From positions 1 to 35,385 of the IMG/VR virus record IMGVR_UViG_3300027834_000020: a stretch of DNA of 35,385 nt. The stretch is one strand, 5' to 3'. The stretch's first letter is position 1. Every line of letters begins with the position of its first letter. This document shows positions 16,035 to 24,008 of the stretch, piece by piece. The notes beneath the pieces were generated by a model. It was not told the DNA's origin. It made no database searches and saw only the letters and a program-made list of their open reading frames with translations. The translations under genes and the position numbers were made by a program. Source of the stretch: a virus.

Positions 16035-16054
16035 GGGCGGTGGTAACGCCGCCC
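16035..16054 (+). repeat. Hairpin downstream of VR
   Basis: GGGCGG (16035-16040) pairs with CCGCCC (16049-16054) across an 8-nt loop, 35 bp after the end of the VR match. TR has no such element after it. In the Bordetella phage DGR a GC-rich hairpin/cruciform just past VR stimulates retrohoming, so this is the likely counterpart. There is no T run, so it is not a classical terminator. Confidence 0.6.
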
Positions 16055-16077
16055 AACACGATCAAGGCACGGACGCA

Positions 16078-16467
16078 ATGAAGGCCAAAGAGACACCGAT
16101 ATACGCCACCACCTACCAGCTTGCAGAAATGCTGCTAAGGGTCACGCGCAATTTCCCGCGCGACCTAAAGCCAACGCTAGGGCAACGAATCATGGACACC
16201 AGCATGAACATGATTTTGACCATCTACCGAGCCAACGCAGCCAAGGAAGGCCGCGCGGTGCTGGTCGAAAAAGTCTTGGAAGATCTGCAGGTAATAGAAA
16301 TGGCGATACGGCTATCGAGCGACCAGCGCTTAATCAGCCGCAAGCAGCACGGCCAACTGATCGAGCTAACCGACTCCATCGGGCGCCAAGGCTTCCGGTG
16401 GAAGCAGGACGCCCAGCGGCGACAGCCGCAAATGCACCCCGGCAAAAGGCATGGCCAGAATGTGTAA
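16078..16467 (+). CDS. avd: DGR accessory variability determinant (Avd), four-helix bundle
   Basis: A 129-residue basic, all-helical protein matching the Avd/four-helix-bundle family: TPIYATTYQLAEMLLRVTRN, then FPRDLKPTLGQRIMDTSM and ISRKQHGQLIELTDSIGRQ. In known DGRs Avd forms a basic pentamer that binds the RT and the template RNA and is needed for cDNA synthesis. It lies between VR and TR as in Bordetella phage BPP-1. The C-terminal tail (QRRQPQMHPGKRHGQNV) is very basic and fits RNA binding. No clear ribosome site is visible (GGCACGGACGCA precedes). Confidence 0.93.
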   Translation: MKAKETPIYATTYQLAEMLLRVTRNFPRDLKPTLGQRIMDTSMNMILTIYRANAAKEGRAVLVEKVLEDLQVIEMAIRLSSDQRLISRKQHGQLIELTDSIGRQGFRWKQDAQRRQPQMHPGKRHGQNV

Positions 16468-16624
16468 AGCCAAGGCTATACGCAGCGAGCCAATAATCTC
16501 GGACTGCTCCCGCAGGGTATTGCAGTCGCAAGACGCGCCCCGCGAAAAGGTAATCACCAGTTCGGCCACGGCTCCCAGTGTTCCGTGGTCTGACGTGTCA
16601 GTGAGCAGCTTAACGAAGACGCCT

Positions 16625-16755
16625 TCACGACCAGTACCAACTACTGGACGAGCACGGAGCGCGACGCCAGCAACGCCTGGAACCAGAACTTCAACAATGG
16701 CAACCAGAACAACAACAACAAGGACAATAGCTACCACGTCCGCGCCGTACGGAGA
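16625..16755 (+). repeat. TR: DGR template repeat (TR)
   Basis: This is the template copy of VR, carrying ten AAC codons when read in the VR frame, eight of which are changed in VR together with one ACC. Homology reaches back to about 16618 but has one non-adenine mismatch (T16624 versus G15869), so I set the boundary just inside it. TR is transcribed to RNA and copied by the RT with misincorporation at A. It lies inside the open frame of the RT gene, in a different reading frame from VR. Confidence 0.95.
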
Positions 16756-17866
16756 TCATGACGCCTTTACCGCCGGGGAAGTATTCAAGGCCTACTTTGA
16801 CTGCCGTAAAAACAAAAGAAACACGGCTTCACAACTACTGTTTGAATCGAAATTAGAGCGCAATTTAATGCGGCTCACGCGCGAGCTAAACGACGGCAGC
16901 TACCGGATCAGCAAGTCGGTAGCGTTCGTCGTCAGCTATCCAAAATGGAGGGAAGTCTGGGCCGCCCAGTTCCGCGACCGCGTCGTGCATCACGTTATGT
17001 ACAACCGGATAGCCGAACGCTTTTATAAAGGCTTCATCCACGACAGCTACGCCTGCATACCGGGGCGCGGCTCACTCATGGGCGCGGATCGCGTTCACGC
17101 CTTCATGCGTCAAGCCACGCAGAACTGGCAGCAGCCCGCGCACTTTCTGCAGGCCGATCTATCCAACTTCTTTGTCAGTATCAATAAGGAGGTACTGTTC
17201 GAGCGCCTGTGCGCGCGGGTACCTGAATCAGTCACGCGCCGCCTAATCGCACAAATCCTGTTTCACGACCCCACGCAAGGGCCGATCATCAACAGCCCCG
17301 CCTGGAAGTTTCGCCATGTGCCGCGTCACAAAAGCCTGTTCAACAGCGGCGGCAAAGGGCTGCCCATCGGCAACCTTAGTAGCCAGTTTTTTGCCAACGT
17401 CCACCTGGATGCGCTCGACCAGTTCGTCAAAAGAGAGCTAGGCATAAAGCGCTACGGCCGCTATGTCGATGACGTCGTGATGGTCGATCCCGATCCGCAA
17501 AAACTCAACGACGCATTCAAGGCAATGCAGCACTACGCCACACACACGCTGGATCTCGCCTTCCACCCCAATAAAACCCAGCGCAATAGCGTTTATCGTG
17601 GCATCAACTTTTGTGGCTACATCATGAAGCCCTACCGCCGCTACGTGCGTCGGCGCTCCACCAACGCCATGAAAGAAGTGGCGCACAGCGCCGAGCGATA
17701 CACCGACCCCGAAGCCTGGGGCGCCCGAATGAACAGCTACCTAGGCATTTGTCAGCACGCCAATACCTACCGCTTGAGAAAGCAGCTAGCCATCGACACC
17801 GGTGCCACGTTCGGCGTTGGCCTGGATAAAGTCATCACCCGTAAAGCCAAGAGGAACGCCCCATGA
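16697..17866 (+). CDS. DGR reverse transcriptase
   Basis: A group II-intron-related RT of the DGR type. The polymerase core begins at HDAFTAGEVFKAYFDCRKNK. Motifs include FRDRVVHHVMY, DLSNFFVSI (catalytic aspartate), GKGLPIGNLSSQFFANV and RYVDDVVMVD (YVDD, residues 256-259 from this start). DGR RTs carry (I/L/V)GxxxSQ in place of QGxxxSP, and IGNLSSQ fits exactly. The start is unresolved. The frame is open from 16451; the only ATG close to the core is at 16697 inside TR, giving 389 residues with a Thr-rich 20-residue leader encoded by TR. Stop overlaps the next ATG. Confidence 0.93.
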   Translation: MATRTTTTRTIATTSAPYGDHDAFTAGEVFKAYFDCRKNKRNTASQLLFESKLERNLMRLTRELNDGSYRISKSVAFVVSYPKWREVWAAQFRDRVVHHVMYNRIAERFYKGFIHDSYACIPGRGSLMGADRVHAFMRQATQNWQQPAHFLQADLSNFFVSINKEVLFERLCARVPESVTRRLIAQILFHDPTQGPIINSPAWKFRHVPRHKSLFNSGGKGLPIGNLSSQFFANVHLDALDQFVKRELGIKRYGRYVDDVVMVDPDPQKLNDAFKAMQHYATHTLDLAFHPNKTQRNSVYRGINFCGYIMKPYRRYVRRRSTNAMKEVAHSAERYTDPEAWGARMNSYLGICQHANTYRLRKQLAIDTGATFGVGLDKVITRKAKRNAP

Positions 17867-18384
17867 GCATCAAGCACGTAACCGCCTACTACGTAGACGC
17901 CAAAGACGGCCGCCCAGCCAGCGAAGCCCCGTTACGACACGGCCCCATGCTGCCCAGTGTGAACCTAATCGTTAACGCCGTGGATCGCCGGGAATCGCCG
18001 CCGCTGATTATCGGCACGCTACCCGCCAGTGAGCCGTTATCACCCGGTATGCAGCTAATTGAAGAGTCAGAGCACGTAACCCGCGTTAACGACATCGAGC
18101 ACTGGCGTGAAAGCAACAGCCAGCGGGAGCTAGCCAAAAAGCGCGAAAGCATGGTGGTAAGTGCGTTCCAGGCCTTCGCCTCCCTCGCCGCCGCCGGGTA
18201 CCTCGATCAAATCGAAACCATGATGGCCGACCCAGAGACGCCGCGCATTCACCGCCTTGCGTTTGAAAAGGCTCAAGAGTTCCGCCGCCTAAGCCCTACC
18301 GTCGATCACTGGAAAGAGCGCCTAGAGCTAACCGAAGCCCAGTGCGACGAACTGTTTGAGAGCGCGGCTACCATCGAAGCCTAA
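17863..18384 (+). CDS. Putative tail-fibre assembly/chaperone protein
   Basis: A 173-residue protein of uncertain function, coupled to the RT by ATGA. The C-terminal part (LDQIETMMADPETPRIHRL, then FRRLSPTVDHWKERL and LTEAQCDELFESA) resembles the C-termini of phage tail assembly chaperones of the gpG/APC type. It sits where P2 has gene G, the fibre chaperone, directly after the fibre locus. The N-terminal half is unfamiliar. A chaperone for the variable fibre is the best guess, by position and weak similarity; a DGR-specific role cannot be excluded. Confidence 0.75.
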   Translation: MSIKHVTAYYVDAKDGRPASEAPLRHGPMLPSVNLIVNAVDRRESPPLIIGTLPASEPLSPGMQLIEESEHVTRVNDIEHWRESNSQRELAKKRESMVVSAFQAFASLAAAGYLDQIETMMADPETPRIHRLAFEKAQEFRRLSPTVDHWKERLELTEAQCDELFESAATIEA

Positions 18385-18401
18385 GCCAAACCGAAGAAAC
18401 C

Positions 18402-18426
18402 AAGCCCGCCACCCGGCGGGCTTTTT
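18402..18426 (+). terminator. Terminator ending the V-fibre-DGR operon
   Basis: A 9-bp stem (18402-18410 AAGCCCGCC with 18415-18423 GGCGGGCTT), loop ACCC, then a T run to 18426. It separates the fibre/DGR operon from the sheath operon, which has its own Ogr-type site 10 bp further on. Confidence 0.9.
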
Positions 18427-18435
18427 GCTTGCATC

Positions 18436-18460
18436 TTGTCCAGCCTCCACGGCACAACGC
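18436..18460 (+). promoter_or_regulatory. Ogr-type activator site of the F operon (late promoter PF)
   Basis: Third copy of TTGTC-N12-GCACAACGC. The next 27 bases, CCACCGCTACCCTC followed by CCGCGCGTAAGCC, match the V promoter with only a few differences, so the polymerase-contact region is conserved as well. It lies 98 bp upstream of the sheath start codon. Confidence 0.8.
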
Positions 18461-18558
18461 CCACCGCTACCCTCCCGCGCGTAAGCCCCACACCATGGCA
18501 GCACTAACACCGCCAACCGAACCTAGCCCGCTTGAGCCTGCGCAGGAGACAAGCACTC

Positions 18559-20067
18559 ATGATCGAATACCACCACGGCGCCCGTGTCACCGAGATCAAC
18601 GAAGGCACGCGCCCCATCCGCATCATTAACACCGCCGTCGTCGGCCTCATCGGCACTGCCCCCAATGCAAGCCCCGGCGTAAAAGCCACGGCCACCATTA
18701 ACGGTATCGAACCCGATTCCGGCCTGGTCATAACCGCCAAAAACGCGGGCATTTCCGGCAACAATATCCGCATTACCCTGGCAGACCCCGGCGAAATGTC
18801 CGCCGCCATCTTGGTCACGGTCGACGAAAAGCGCATTACCGTCTCACTCGCCACCGACGCCGAAGGCGAGATCCTCAGCACCGCCGCCGAAGTCGCCAGT
18901 GCCATCAACGCCGAAGCCAACGCCACCGCCCTGGTCACCGCCGCCGCAGTCGCCACCGGGCAAGACGTCGTCACCACCGCCGAAAACGTCCGCCTCACTG
19001 GGGGCATCGATGAACCCTTCCCGCTCAACGAGCCGGTATTGATCACCAATATCTACACCGCCATCGGCCAAGCCGGGGCCGGAGGCACCCTCCGCCGCTC
19101 GCTGCAAGCCATCGTCGATGAAGGAAAAACCGTCGTCGTCATGGTCCGCGTGGAAGAAGGCGAAGACGAAGCCGCCGCCACCGCCAACGTCATCGGCAGC
19201 GTCGACCAGCTCACCGGCAAGAAAACCGGCATCCAGGCATTTACCGCGGCAGAAACCAAGTTCGGCGTAAAGCCGCGCATCTTCGGCGCCCCGGATCTCG
19301 ACACCCAAGCCGTCACCGCCGCCATGGTCGCCATCGCCCAGCAACTGCGCGGCTTCGTCTACGCATCCGCCCACGGCTGCGCAACCAAAGAAGAAGCCCG
19401 CATGTACCGCGAAAACTTCGGTGCCCGCGAGCTAATGATCATCTGGCCAAGCTTCCAAGCGTTCGATGTCGACGCCGAAGAAACCCTGCCGCTCCCCGCC
19501 GTCGCCAAAGCAATGGGCCACCGCGCCCGACTCGATCAAGAAATCGGCTGGCATAAAACCCTATCTAACATGCCGGTAAACGGCGTGACCGGCATCACCC
19601 AGGATCTCTCCTGGGATCTGCAAGATCCGAATACCGACGCGGGCTACCTCAACGAAGCCGATGTAACGACGTTGATCAGAAAAGAAGGCTTCCGCTTCTG
19701 GGGCTCCCGCACATGCAGCGCCGAACCGCTCTTCGCGTTCGAGTCATACACCCGAACCGCCCAAGTGCTCGCTGACACTATCGCCGAAGCCCACTTTTGG
19801 GCAGTCGATAAGCCGATGCACCCCAGCTTGGTGCGCGACATCATCGAAGGCGTCAATGCCAAGTTCCGCGAGCTAAAGCGTAAGGGCTACATCCTCGGCG
19901 GATCCGCGTGGTTCGACGCAGAGATCAACACGCCCGAAGTATTGAAGGCTGGGCGGTTGTACATCGACTACGACTACACCCCGGTACCGCCGCTAGAAAA
20001 CCTCATGTTCCAGCAGCGCATCACCGACCGTTACCTCGCCGAATTCGCCGAAAGCGTCGCCGCCTAA
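18559..20067 (+). CDS. FI: Contractile tail sheath protein (P2 gpFI family) with insertion
   Basis: A 502-residue sheath protein; P2 FI is 396. The P2-like start [17 protein letters not shown] and the whole region from [12 protein letters not shown] (about residue 144) onward follow P2 FI, including [16 protein letters not shown] and [15 protein letters not shown]. Between about residues 40 and 142 lies an extra domain absent from P2 (starts [13 protein letters not shown], contains [14 protein letters not shown]), probably a beta-rich domain on the outer surface. AGGAG ends 10 bases before the ATG at 18559. Confidence 0.95.
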   Translation: MIEYHHGARVTEINEGTRPIRIINTAVVGLIGTAPNASPGVKATATINGIEPDSGLVITAKNAGISGNNIRITLADPGEMSAAILVTVDEKRITVSLATDAEGEILSTAAEVASAINAEANATALVTAAAVATGQDVVTTAENVRLTGGIDEPFPLNEPVLITNIYTAIGQAGAGGTLRRSLQAIVDEGKTVVVMVRVEEGEDEAAATANVIGSVDQLTGKKTGIQAFTAAETKFGVKPRIFGAPDLDTQAVTAAMVAIAQQLRGFVYASAHGCATKEEARMYRENFGARELMIIWPSFQAFDVDAEETLPLPAVAKAMGHRARLDQEIGWHKTLSNMPVNGVTGITQDLSWDLQDPNTDAGYLNEADVTTLIRKEGFRFWGSRTCSAEPLFAFESYTRTAQVLADTIAEAHFWAVDKPMHPSLVRDIIEGVNAKFRELKRKGYILGGSAWFDAEINTPEVLKAGRLYIDYDYTPVPPLENLMFQQRITDRYLAEFAESVAA

Positions 20068-20125
20068 CAGCGGCCCCGACTGTCTTTATAACGACAGCCG
20101 AGCGCACTAACAGGAGCAAGCCAAC

Positions 20126-20638
20126 ATGGCATTACCCAACATCCTCAAAGACTTCAACTTGTTCGGTGACGGCAACAACTGGCAAGGCAAGATTCCAGAA
20201 TTGACGCTGCCCGAACTCGCCCGCCGAATGGTCGAATACGAAGGCGGCGGCATGGACGGCCCCATCGAAGTCGACCACGGCCAAGAGCTAATGACGTTTG
20301 AATGGACGGCCGGCGGGTTGATCATCGACGGCCTGTTCGACACCTTCGGCAGCCCCGTACACGACGCCGCCATGCTCCGCTTTACCGGCTCTTACGAATC
20401 CGACGAAGACGGCGGCATCATCCCGGTCGAGATCGTCGCCCGCGGTCGTCACAAAACCATCGGCATGGGCGACGCCAGCAAGGGCGACAACAACACCCAG
20501 AGCATCACCACCACGCTCAGTTACTACAAGCTGGTGGTAGACGGCGAAGTCATCATCGAGCGCGACGTCCCCGGCTACGTCTTCACCGTGCGCGGCACCG
20601 ACCGCCTAGCCGAACGCCGCCGCGCCCTAGGCCTTTAA
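20126..20638 (+). CDS. FII: Tail tube protein (P2 gpFII family)
   Basis: A 170-residue inner tube protein (P2 FII is 172). Family features: MALPNILKDFNLFGDGNNWQ at the start, VDHGQELMTFEWTAGGL in the middle and the C-terminal ERDVPGYVFTVRGTDRL. It stacks as hexamers inside the sheath, with length set by gpT. AGGAG lies before the ATG. A short hairpin (20080-20097) sits in the gap after FI. Confidence 0.96.
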   Translation: MALPNILKDFNLFGDGNNWQGKIPELTLPELARRMVEYEGGGMDGPIEVDHGQELMTFEWTAGGLIIDGLFDTFGSPVHDAAMLRFTGSYESDEDGGIIPVEIVARGRHKTIGMGDASKGDNNTQSITTTLSYYKLVVDGEVIIERDVPGYVFTVRGTDRLAERRRALGL

Positions 20639-20653
20639 TCCATCACTCACCAC

Positions 20654-20669
20654 GGCCGCCCAGGCGGCC
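20654..20669. repeat. Perfect inverted repeat between FII and E
   Basis: GGCCGCC and GGCGGCC (7-bp arms, 2-nt spacer) can form a tight hairpin just after the tube gene. No T run follows on either strand. It may trim readthrough or protect the abundant FI-FII mRNA. Confidence 0.45.
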
Positions 20670-20696
20670 AAACCCCATTAATAGGAAGCCAAAGCA

Positions 20697-21077
20697 ATGA
20701 CCGACAAGACTGAAAGCCAAGCCGTTGAGAAAACAGAGACAGCTAATGCACCAGGTGTGAAAACCGAAGCCCAGCCAGCAACAGCCCCAGGCGTACCAAG
20801 CGAAGTGGTAGAGCTAGAAACCCCGCTGCAGCGAGGCAAAACGCTGGTAAGCGAAATCACCATCCGCAAGCCCATGGCCGGTGGCCTGCGCGGCGTCAGC
20901 GTCGTCGACGTCATGAACCTCGACGTTGCCGCCCTCTCCAAAGTGCTACCCCGCATCACCACGCCCGCCCTCACCGAAGGCGAGCTGAAAACAATGGACA
21001 TCGTCGACCTCATCCAACTGGGCTCGGCGCTGAACGGTTTTTTAACACCAAAAAAGTTCAAGGAAGTCGAAGCCTAG
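20697..21077 (+). CDS. E: Tail assembly chaperone gpE
   Basis: A 126-residue protein (P2 E is 91) from the gene pair that chaperones the tape measure during tube assembly. The N-terminal 35 residues are low-complexity (TDKTESQAVEKTETANAPG). The core PLQRGKTLVSEITIRKPMAG and LRGVSVVDVMNLDVAAL are typical of gpE. Near the 3' end it contains two -1 slippery heptamers, used to make the longer E+E' product. Confidence 0.92.
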   Translation: MTDKTESQAVEKTETANAPGVKTEAQPATAPGVPSEVVELETPLQRGKTLVSEITIRKPMAGGLRGVSVVDVMNLDVAALSKVLPRITTPALTEGELKTMDIVDLIQLGSALNGFLTPKKFKEVEA

Positions 21078-21241
21078 CCCTGCCGGAGTTCCTCGAAGAC
21101 GCCATGGCCGACCTAGCCATGGTGTTCCACTGGTCGCCCCAAGCCATGGACGGCATGGAGCTGGAAGAACTCATGGAATGGCGCGAACGCGCCCGCAAAC
21201 GCCACGAAGGCAGCAAGCCCAAAGGTAAACCGGGCAAATAA
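20697..21241 (+). CDS. E': gpE+E' fusion made by -1 frameshift
   Basis: Slipping back one base at T TTT TTA (21038-21044) or at A AAA AAG (21050-21056), both in the zero frame of E, continues into a -1 frame open to the TAA at 21239-21241, giving 181 residues either way. The added tail reads LPEFLEDAMADLAMVFHW and MDGMELEELMEWRERARK, clearly like P2 E'. P2 makes E+E' by the same mechanism at a T6G site. The long form should bind gpT and the short form the tube protein. Confidence 0.88.
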
Positions 21242-21264
21242 AACGCATCAAATAGGAACGGTCG

Positions 21265-23997
21265 ATGGCACAAAATCTACGCCTGCAGGTCATGTTAAAC
21301 GCCGTGGATCGTGTCACCGGCCCACTAAAACGCATGCGCGAAGGCGCGGGTAAAACAGCGCGAGCCATGCGCGAAACCCGCGACCGGCTAAAGACATTAC
21401 AAGCCACCCAGAAAGACATCAGCTCTTTTCGCACCCTCAAGAATCAATCCGAAGCGACCGGCCGAGCGATGCGCGAACAGCAAGAACGCATCCGCCGGTT
21501 ATCGCGACAGATGCAATCCAACCAGGGCGACACCGCCGCCCTGGCTAACGAACGCCGAAAAGCCATTCTCCAAGCACGGCAGCTCTCCCAGCGCTACGAC
21601 AGCGAACGGCAAAAGCTGCAGCGCCTGCGCACATCTCTAAATAACAGCGGCATCAGCACCCACAACCTGTCGCAAGATCAGCAGCGCCTGGCCAATGAAA
21701 TCAAACAAACCAATCAAAAGATGGAGGCTCAAAAACAGAAACTAAAGCAACTGGCCGACCAGCAGAGAAGAGCAGCCCAGGCCAGTGATCGTTATCAAAA
21801 CAGCATGAGTCGTGTCGCCCGCGCCCAAGGCGTGGGCATGGGCATGTTCGGCACCGGCCTAGCCCAAGGCTACGCCGCCAGCCGCCTGCTCACCCCCGGT
21901 GTTGCCTGGGGCGAACAGATGAGCACACTTCAAGCCGTCGGCCGCTTCGGTGCCGACGATGAACGCTATCAAGCGCTACGCCAGCAATCCCGCGAGCTGG
22001 GCGGATCCACCGCCTTCAGCGCGACCGAAGTCGGCGGCGGGCAAGAGTTCCTGCTGCGCGCCGGTATGAGCGCCGAAGCAATTCAATCATCCATGCGCGA
22101 CGTATTGAATTTAGCGCTGGCCAACAATACCGAGCTAGCCCGCGCAGCGGACATCGCCTCCAACATAGCCGGTACCTTCAAGATCGATATGGAAGCCGAA
22201 GGCGCCATGGCGCGTGTGGGTGACATACTCTCCGGTACCGCCAGCCGCGCAAACGTCAGTCTTGAAATGCTCGGCGAAACCATGAAATACCTGGGCGGCT
22301 CCGAAGACCTCGACCTCACCATGGAGCAAGCCGCCGCCATGGCGGGCTTGATGGGTAACATCGGTATTCAAGGCAGCATGGCCGGTACCGCCATGCGCGC
22401 CATGGCCAACCGACTGACCAAGCCCGCCAAGGAGGGGCGAGAAGCCATGGAGGCGTTAGGCCTGCAGGTTTCAGATACCAGCGGCAACATGCGCGCCATG
22501 CCCGATATTCTCCGCGACCTCAACAACGCCACCCGCGACCTAGGAAACGTCGAGCGCCGCGCCATGCTGTCCGCCATATTCGGGGCGGAAGCCGGTTCGG
22601 GTATGACCGAGCTAGTCAACGGAATGTCGGATGGAATGCTCGACGAATTGATAAACGCCCTGCAGAACAACGCAGGCGAAAACGCCCGTATGGCAGAGGT
22701 GCAGGCCGACAACTTAGGCGGCGACTTAAAGAACCTGCGTAGCGCCTGGGAGGAGGTCGGCATCAGCATAACCGACACCAACGACGGCCCACTCCGTGAC
22801 CTAGTTCAGAACATAACCGAGATCACCCGCGGCGTCGGTGATTGGATCAAAGCCAACCCCGAGTTATCCGGCACTATCGCCAAAGTAGTGGCTGCCATAA
22901 TCGCCTTATCGGTAGGTCTAGGCGGGCTAACCATGACGTTTGCCAGCATCCTATCCCCGTTGCTGTTTGCTCGCTTTGCGATAACCACCCTGGGCATCAA
23001 AGTAGGTGGCCTCGGCACCGCATTAGGCTGGATCGCCAAAACCGCCATCCCCTGGGTGGTGGGTGCGCTCAAAGGGCTGCTGGTGGCCATGGGGCCAATC
23101 GGTTGGGGAATTGCTGCCATAGCGGGGGCTGCCTTCCTGATCTACAAATATTGGGAACCAATAAAAGCGTTTTTCGTAGGCCTATGGCAGCAAGTCAAAG
23201 CCGCGTTCGATGAGGGGGTGGGCGGCGTGGCCACGCTGTTGGTCAACTGGTCACCCTTCGGACTGATTTACAACGCACTGATCAGCGCAGTTGAACGCCT
23301 AGGAATTTCGGTACCCGACGAGTTTAGCAACTTCGGCAGCATGATCATTGACGGCATCATCGGCGGCATAGCCGACAAGATCGGCGAGCTGCGCGACTAC
23401 GTAACAAACTTGGCCGGTGACATTGCAGGCTGGATGAGCGACACGGTCGGGAATGCCACGGACGTCGGCCGCGACATTGCCAACGGCCTGGGCGATGGGA
23501 TCGCCAATGCAACGGGTAGAGTGAGAGGCGCAATACGATGGATGACAGGCAGTGCGGAAGAAGAAGCACGGGAAAGCCTGGATACTCACTCCCCTAGCCG
23601 TGTCTTTCAAAGCATCGGTATCGACGTAGCAAAAGGCCTGGCCAACGGCATCGAAGGCGACGCAGACGGCCCGCTAAAACAAGTCCGCACCCTGGCCAAC
23701 AACCTACGCAACGCAGCGGGCGGGCTAATCCTCGGTGCGGGGCTCTCCACCGGTGCCGCCGCCAACGTCGACACCGACAGCATTCAGATCGACGCCCGCC
23801 CGCCCCTGCAAAGCCACACAAGCGGCAGCGCAGGCAGCGTCACTATCAACCTGGGCGGTATCACCGTTAATGCAGCGCCGGGCATGGATGAGCAAGCCCT
23901 TGCTCGCATGGTCGGCGAACAAGTACAGCGCGCACTCCGCGAAGCCGAGCGCAACGCAGCCGCCGCCAGCCGCCGCAACTTCCACGATAACGATTGA
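21265..23997 (+). CDS. T: Tape measure protein (P2 gpT family)
   Basis: A 910-residue protein (P2 gpT is 815) that sets tail length. The first about 180 residues are strongly coiled-coil, rich in Gln/Arg (ERIRRLSRQMQSNQGDTAAL). The middle follows the phage TP901/P2 tape-measure core: GGSTAFSATEVGGGQEFLLR, NIAGTFKIDMEAEG and MEQAAAMAGLMGNIGIQGS. From about residue 530 to 640 several hydrophobic segments (VVAAIIALSVGLGGLTMTFA; LLVAMGPIGWGIAAIAGAAF) may enter the host membrane on ejection. It ends in a charged helix. AGGAA precedes the ATG. Confidence 0.95.
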   Translation: MAQNLRLQVMLNAVDRVTGPLKRMREGAGKTARAMRETRDRLKTLQATQKDISSFRTLKNQSEATGRAMREQQERIRRLSRQMQSNQGDTAALANERRKAILQARQLSQRYDSERQKLQRLRTSLNNSGISTHNLSQDQQRLANEIKQTNQKMEAQKQKLKQLADQQRRAAQASDRYQNSMSRVARAQGVGMGMFGTGLAQGYAASRLLTPGVAWGEQMSTLQAVGRFGADDERYQALRQQSRELGGSTAFSATEVGGGQEFLLRAGMSAEAIQSSMRDVLNLALANNTELARAADIASNIAGTFKIDMEAEGAMARVGDILSGTASRANVSLEMLGETMKYLGGSEDLDLTMEQAAAMAGLMGNIGIQGSMAGTAMRAMANRLTKPAKEGREAMEALGLQVSDTSGNMRAMPDILRDLNNATRDLGNVERRAMLSAIFGAEAGSGMTELVNGMSDGMLDELINALQNNAGENARMAEVQADNLGGDLKNLRSAWEEVGISITDTNDGPLRDLVQNITEITRGVGDWIKANPELSGTIAKVVAAIIALSVGLGGLTMTFASILSPLLFARFAITTLGIKVGGLGTALGWIAKTAIPWVVGALKGLLVAMGPIGWGIAAIAGAAFLIYKYWEPIKAFFVGLWQQVKAAFDEGVGGVATLLVNWSPFGLIYNALISAVERLGISVPDEFSNFGSMIIDGIIGGIADKIGELRDYVTNLAGDIAGWMSDTVGNATDVGRDIANGLGDGIANATGRVRGAIRWMTGSAEEEARESLDTHSPSRVFQSIGIDVAKGLANGIEGDADGPLKQVRTLANNLRNAAGGLILGAGLSTGAAANVDTDSIQIDARPPLQSHTSGSAGSVTINLGGITVNAAPGMDEQALARMVGEQVQRALREAERNAAAASRRNFHDND

Positions 23998-24008
23998 AGG
24001 TATTCAGC

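Noticed and set aside
16468-16620. Minus-strand reading frame between avd and TR that looks protein-like (contains DHGTLGAVAELVITFSRG)
   Set aside because: It runs through TR and into avd on the opposite strand, has no ribosome site or sensible start, and the DGR layout explains the region.
16758-16760. ATG directly after TR as the start of the RT
   Set aside because: It is in a different frame from the RT core, so it cannot start the RT without a frameshift.
16697-17866. RT as part of a retron or a group II intron
   Set aside because: There is a matched TR/VR pair with adenine-only changes and an Avd gene; no msr/msd structure or intron domains are seen.
20080-20097. Hairpin between FI and FII as a terminator
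   Set aside because: Only a 5-bp stem with an 8-nt loop and no T run; too weak to call, and FII has no promoter of its own that I can see.
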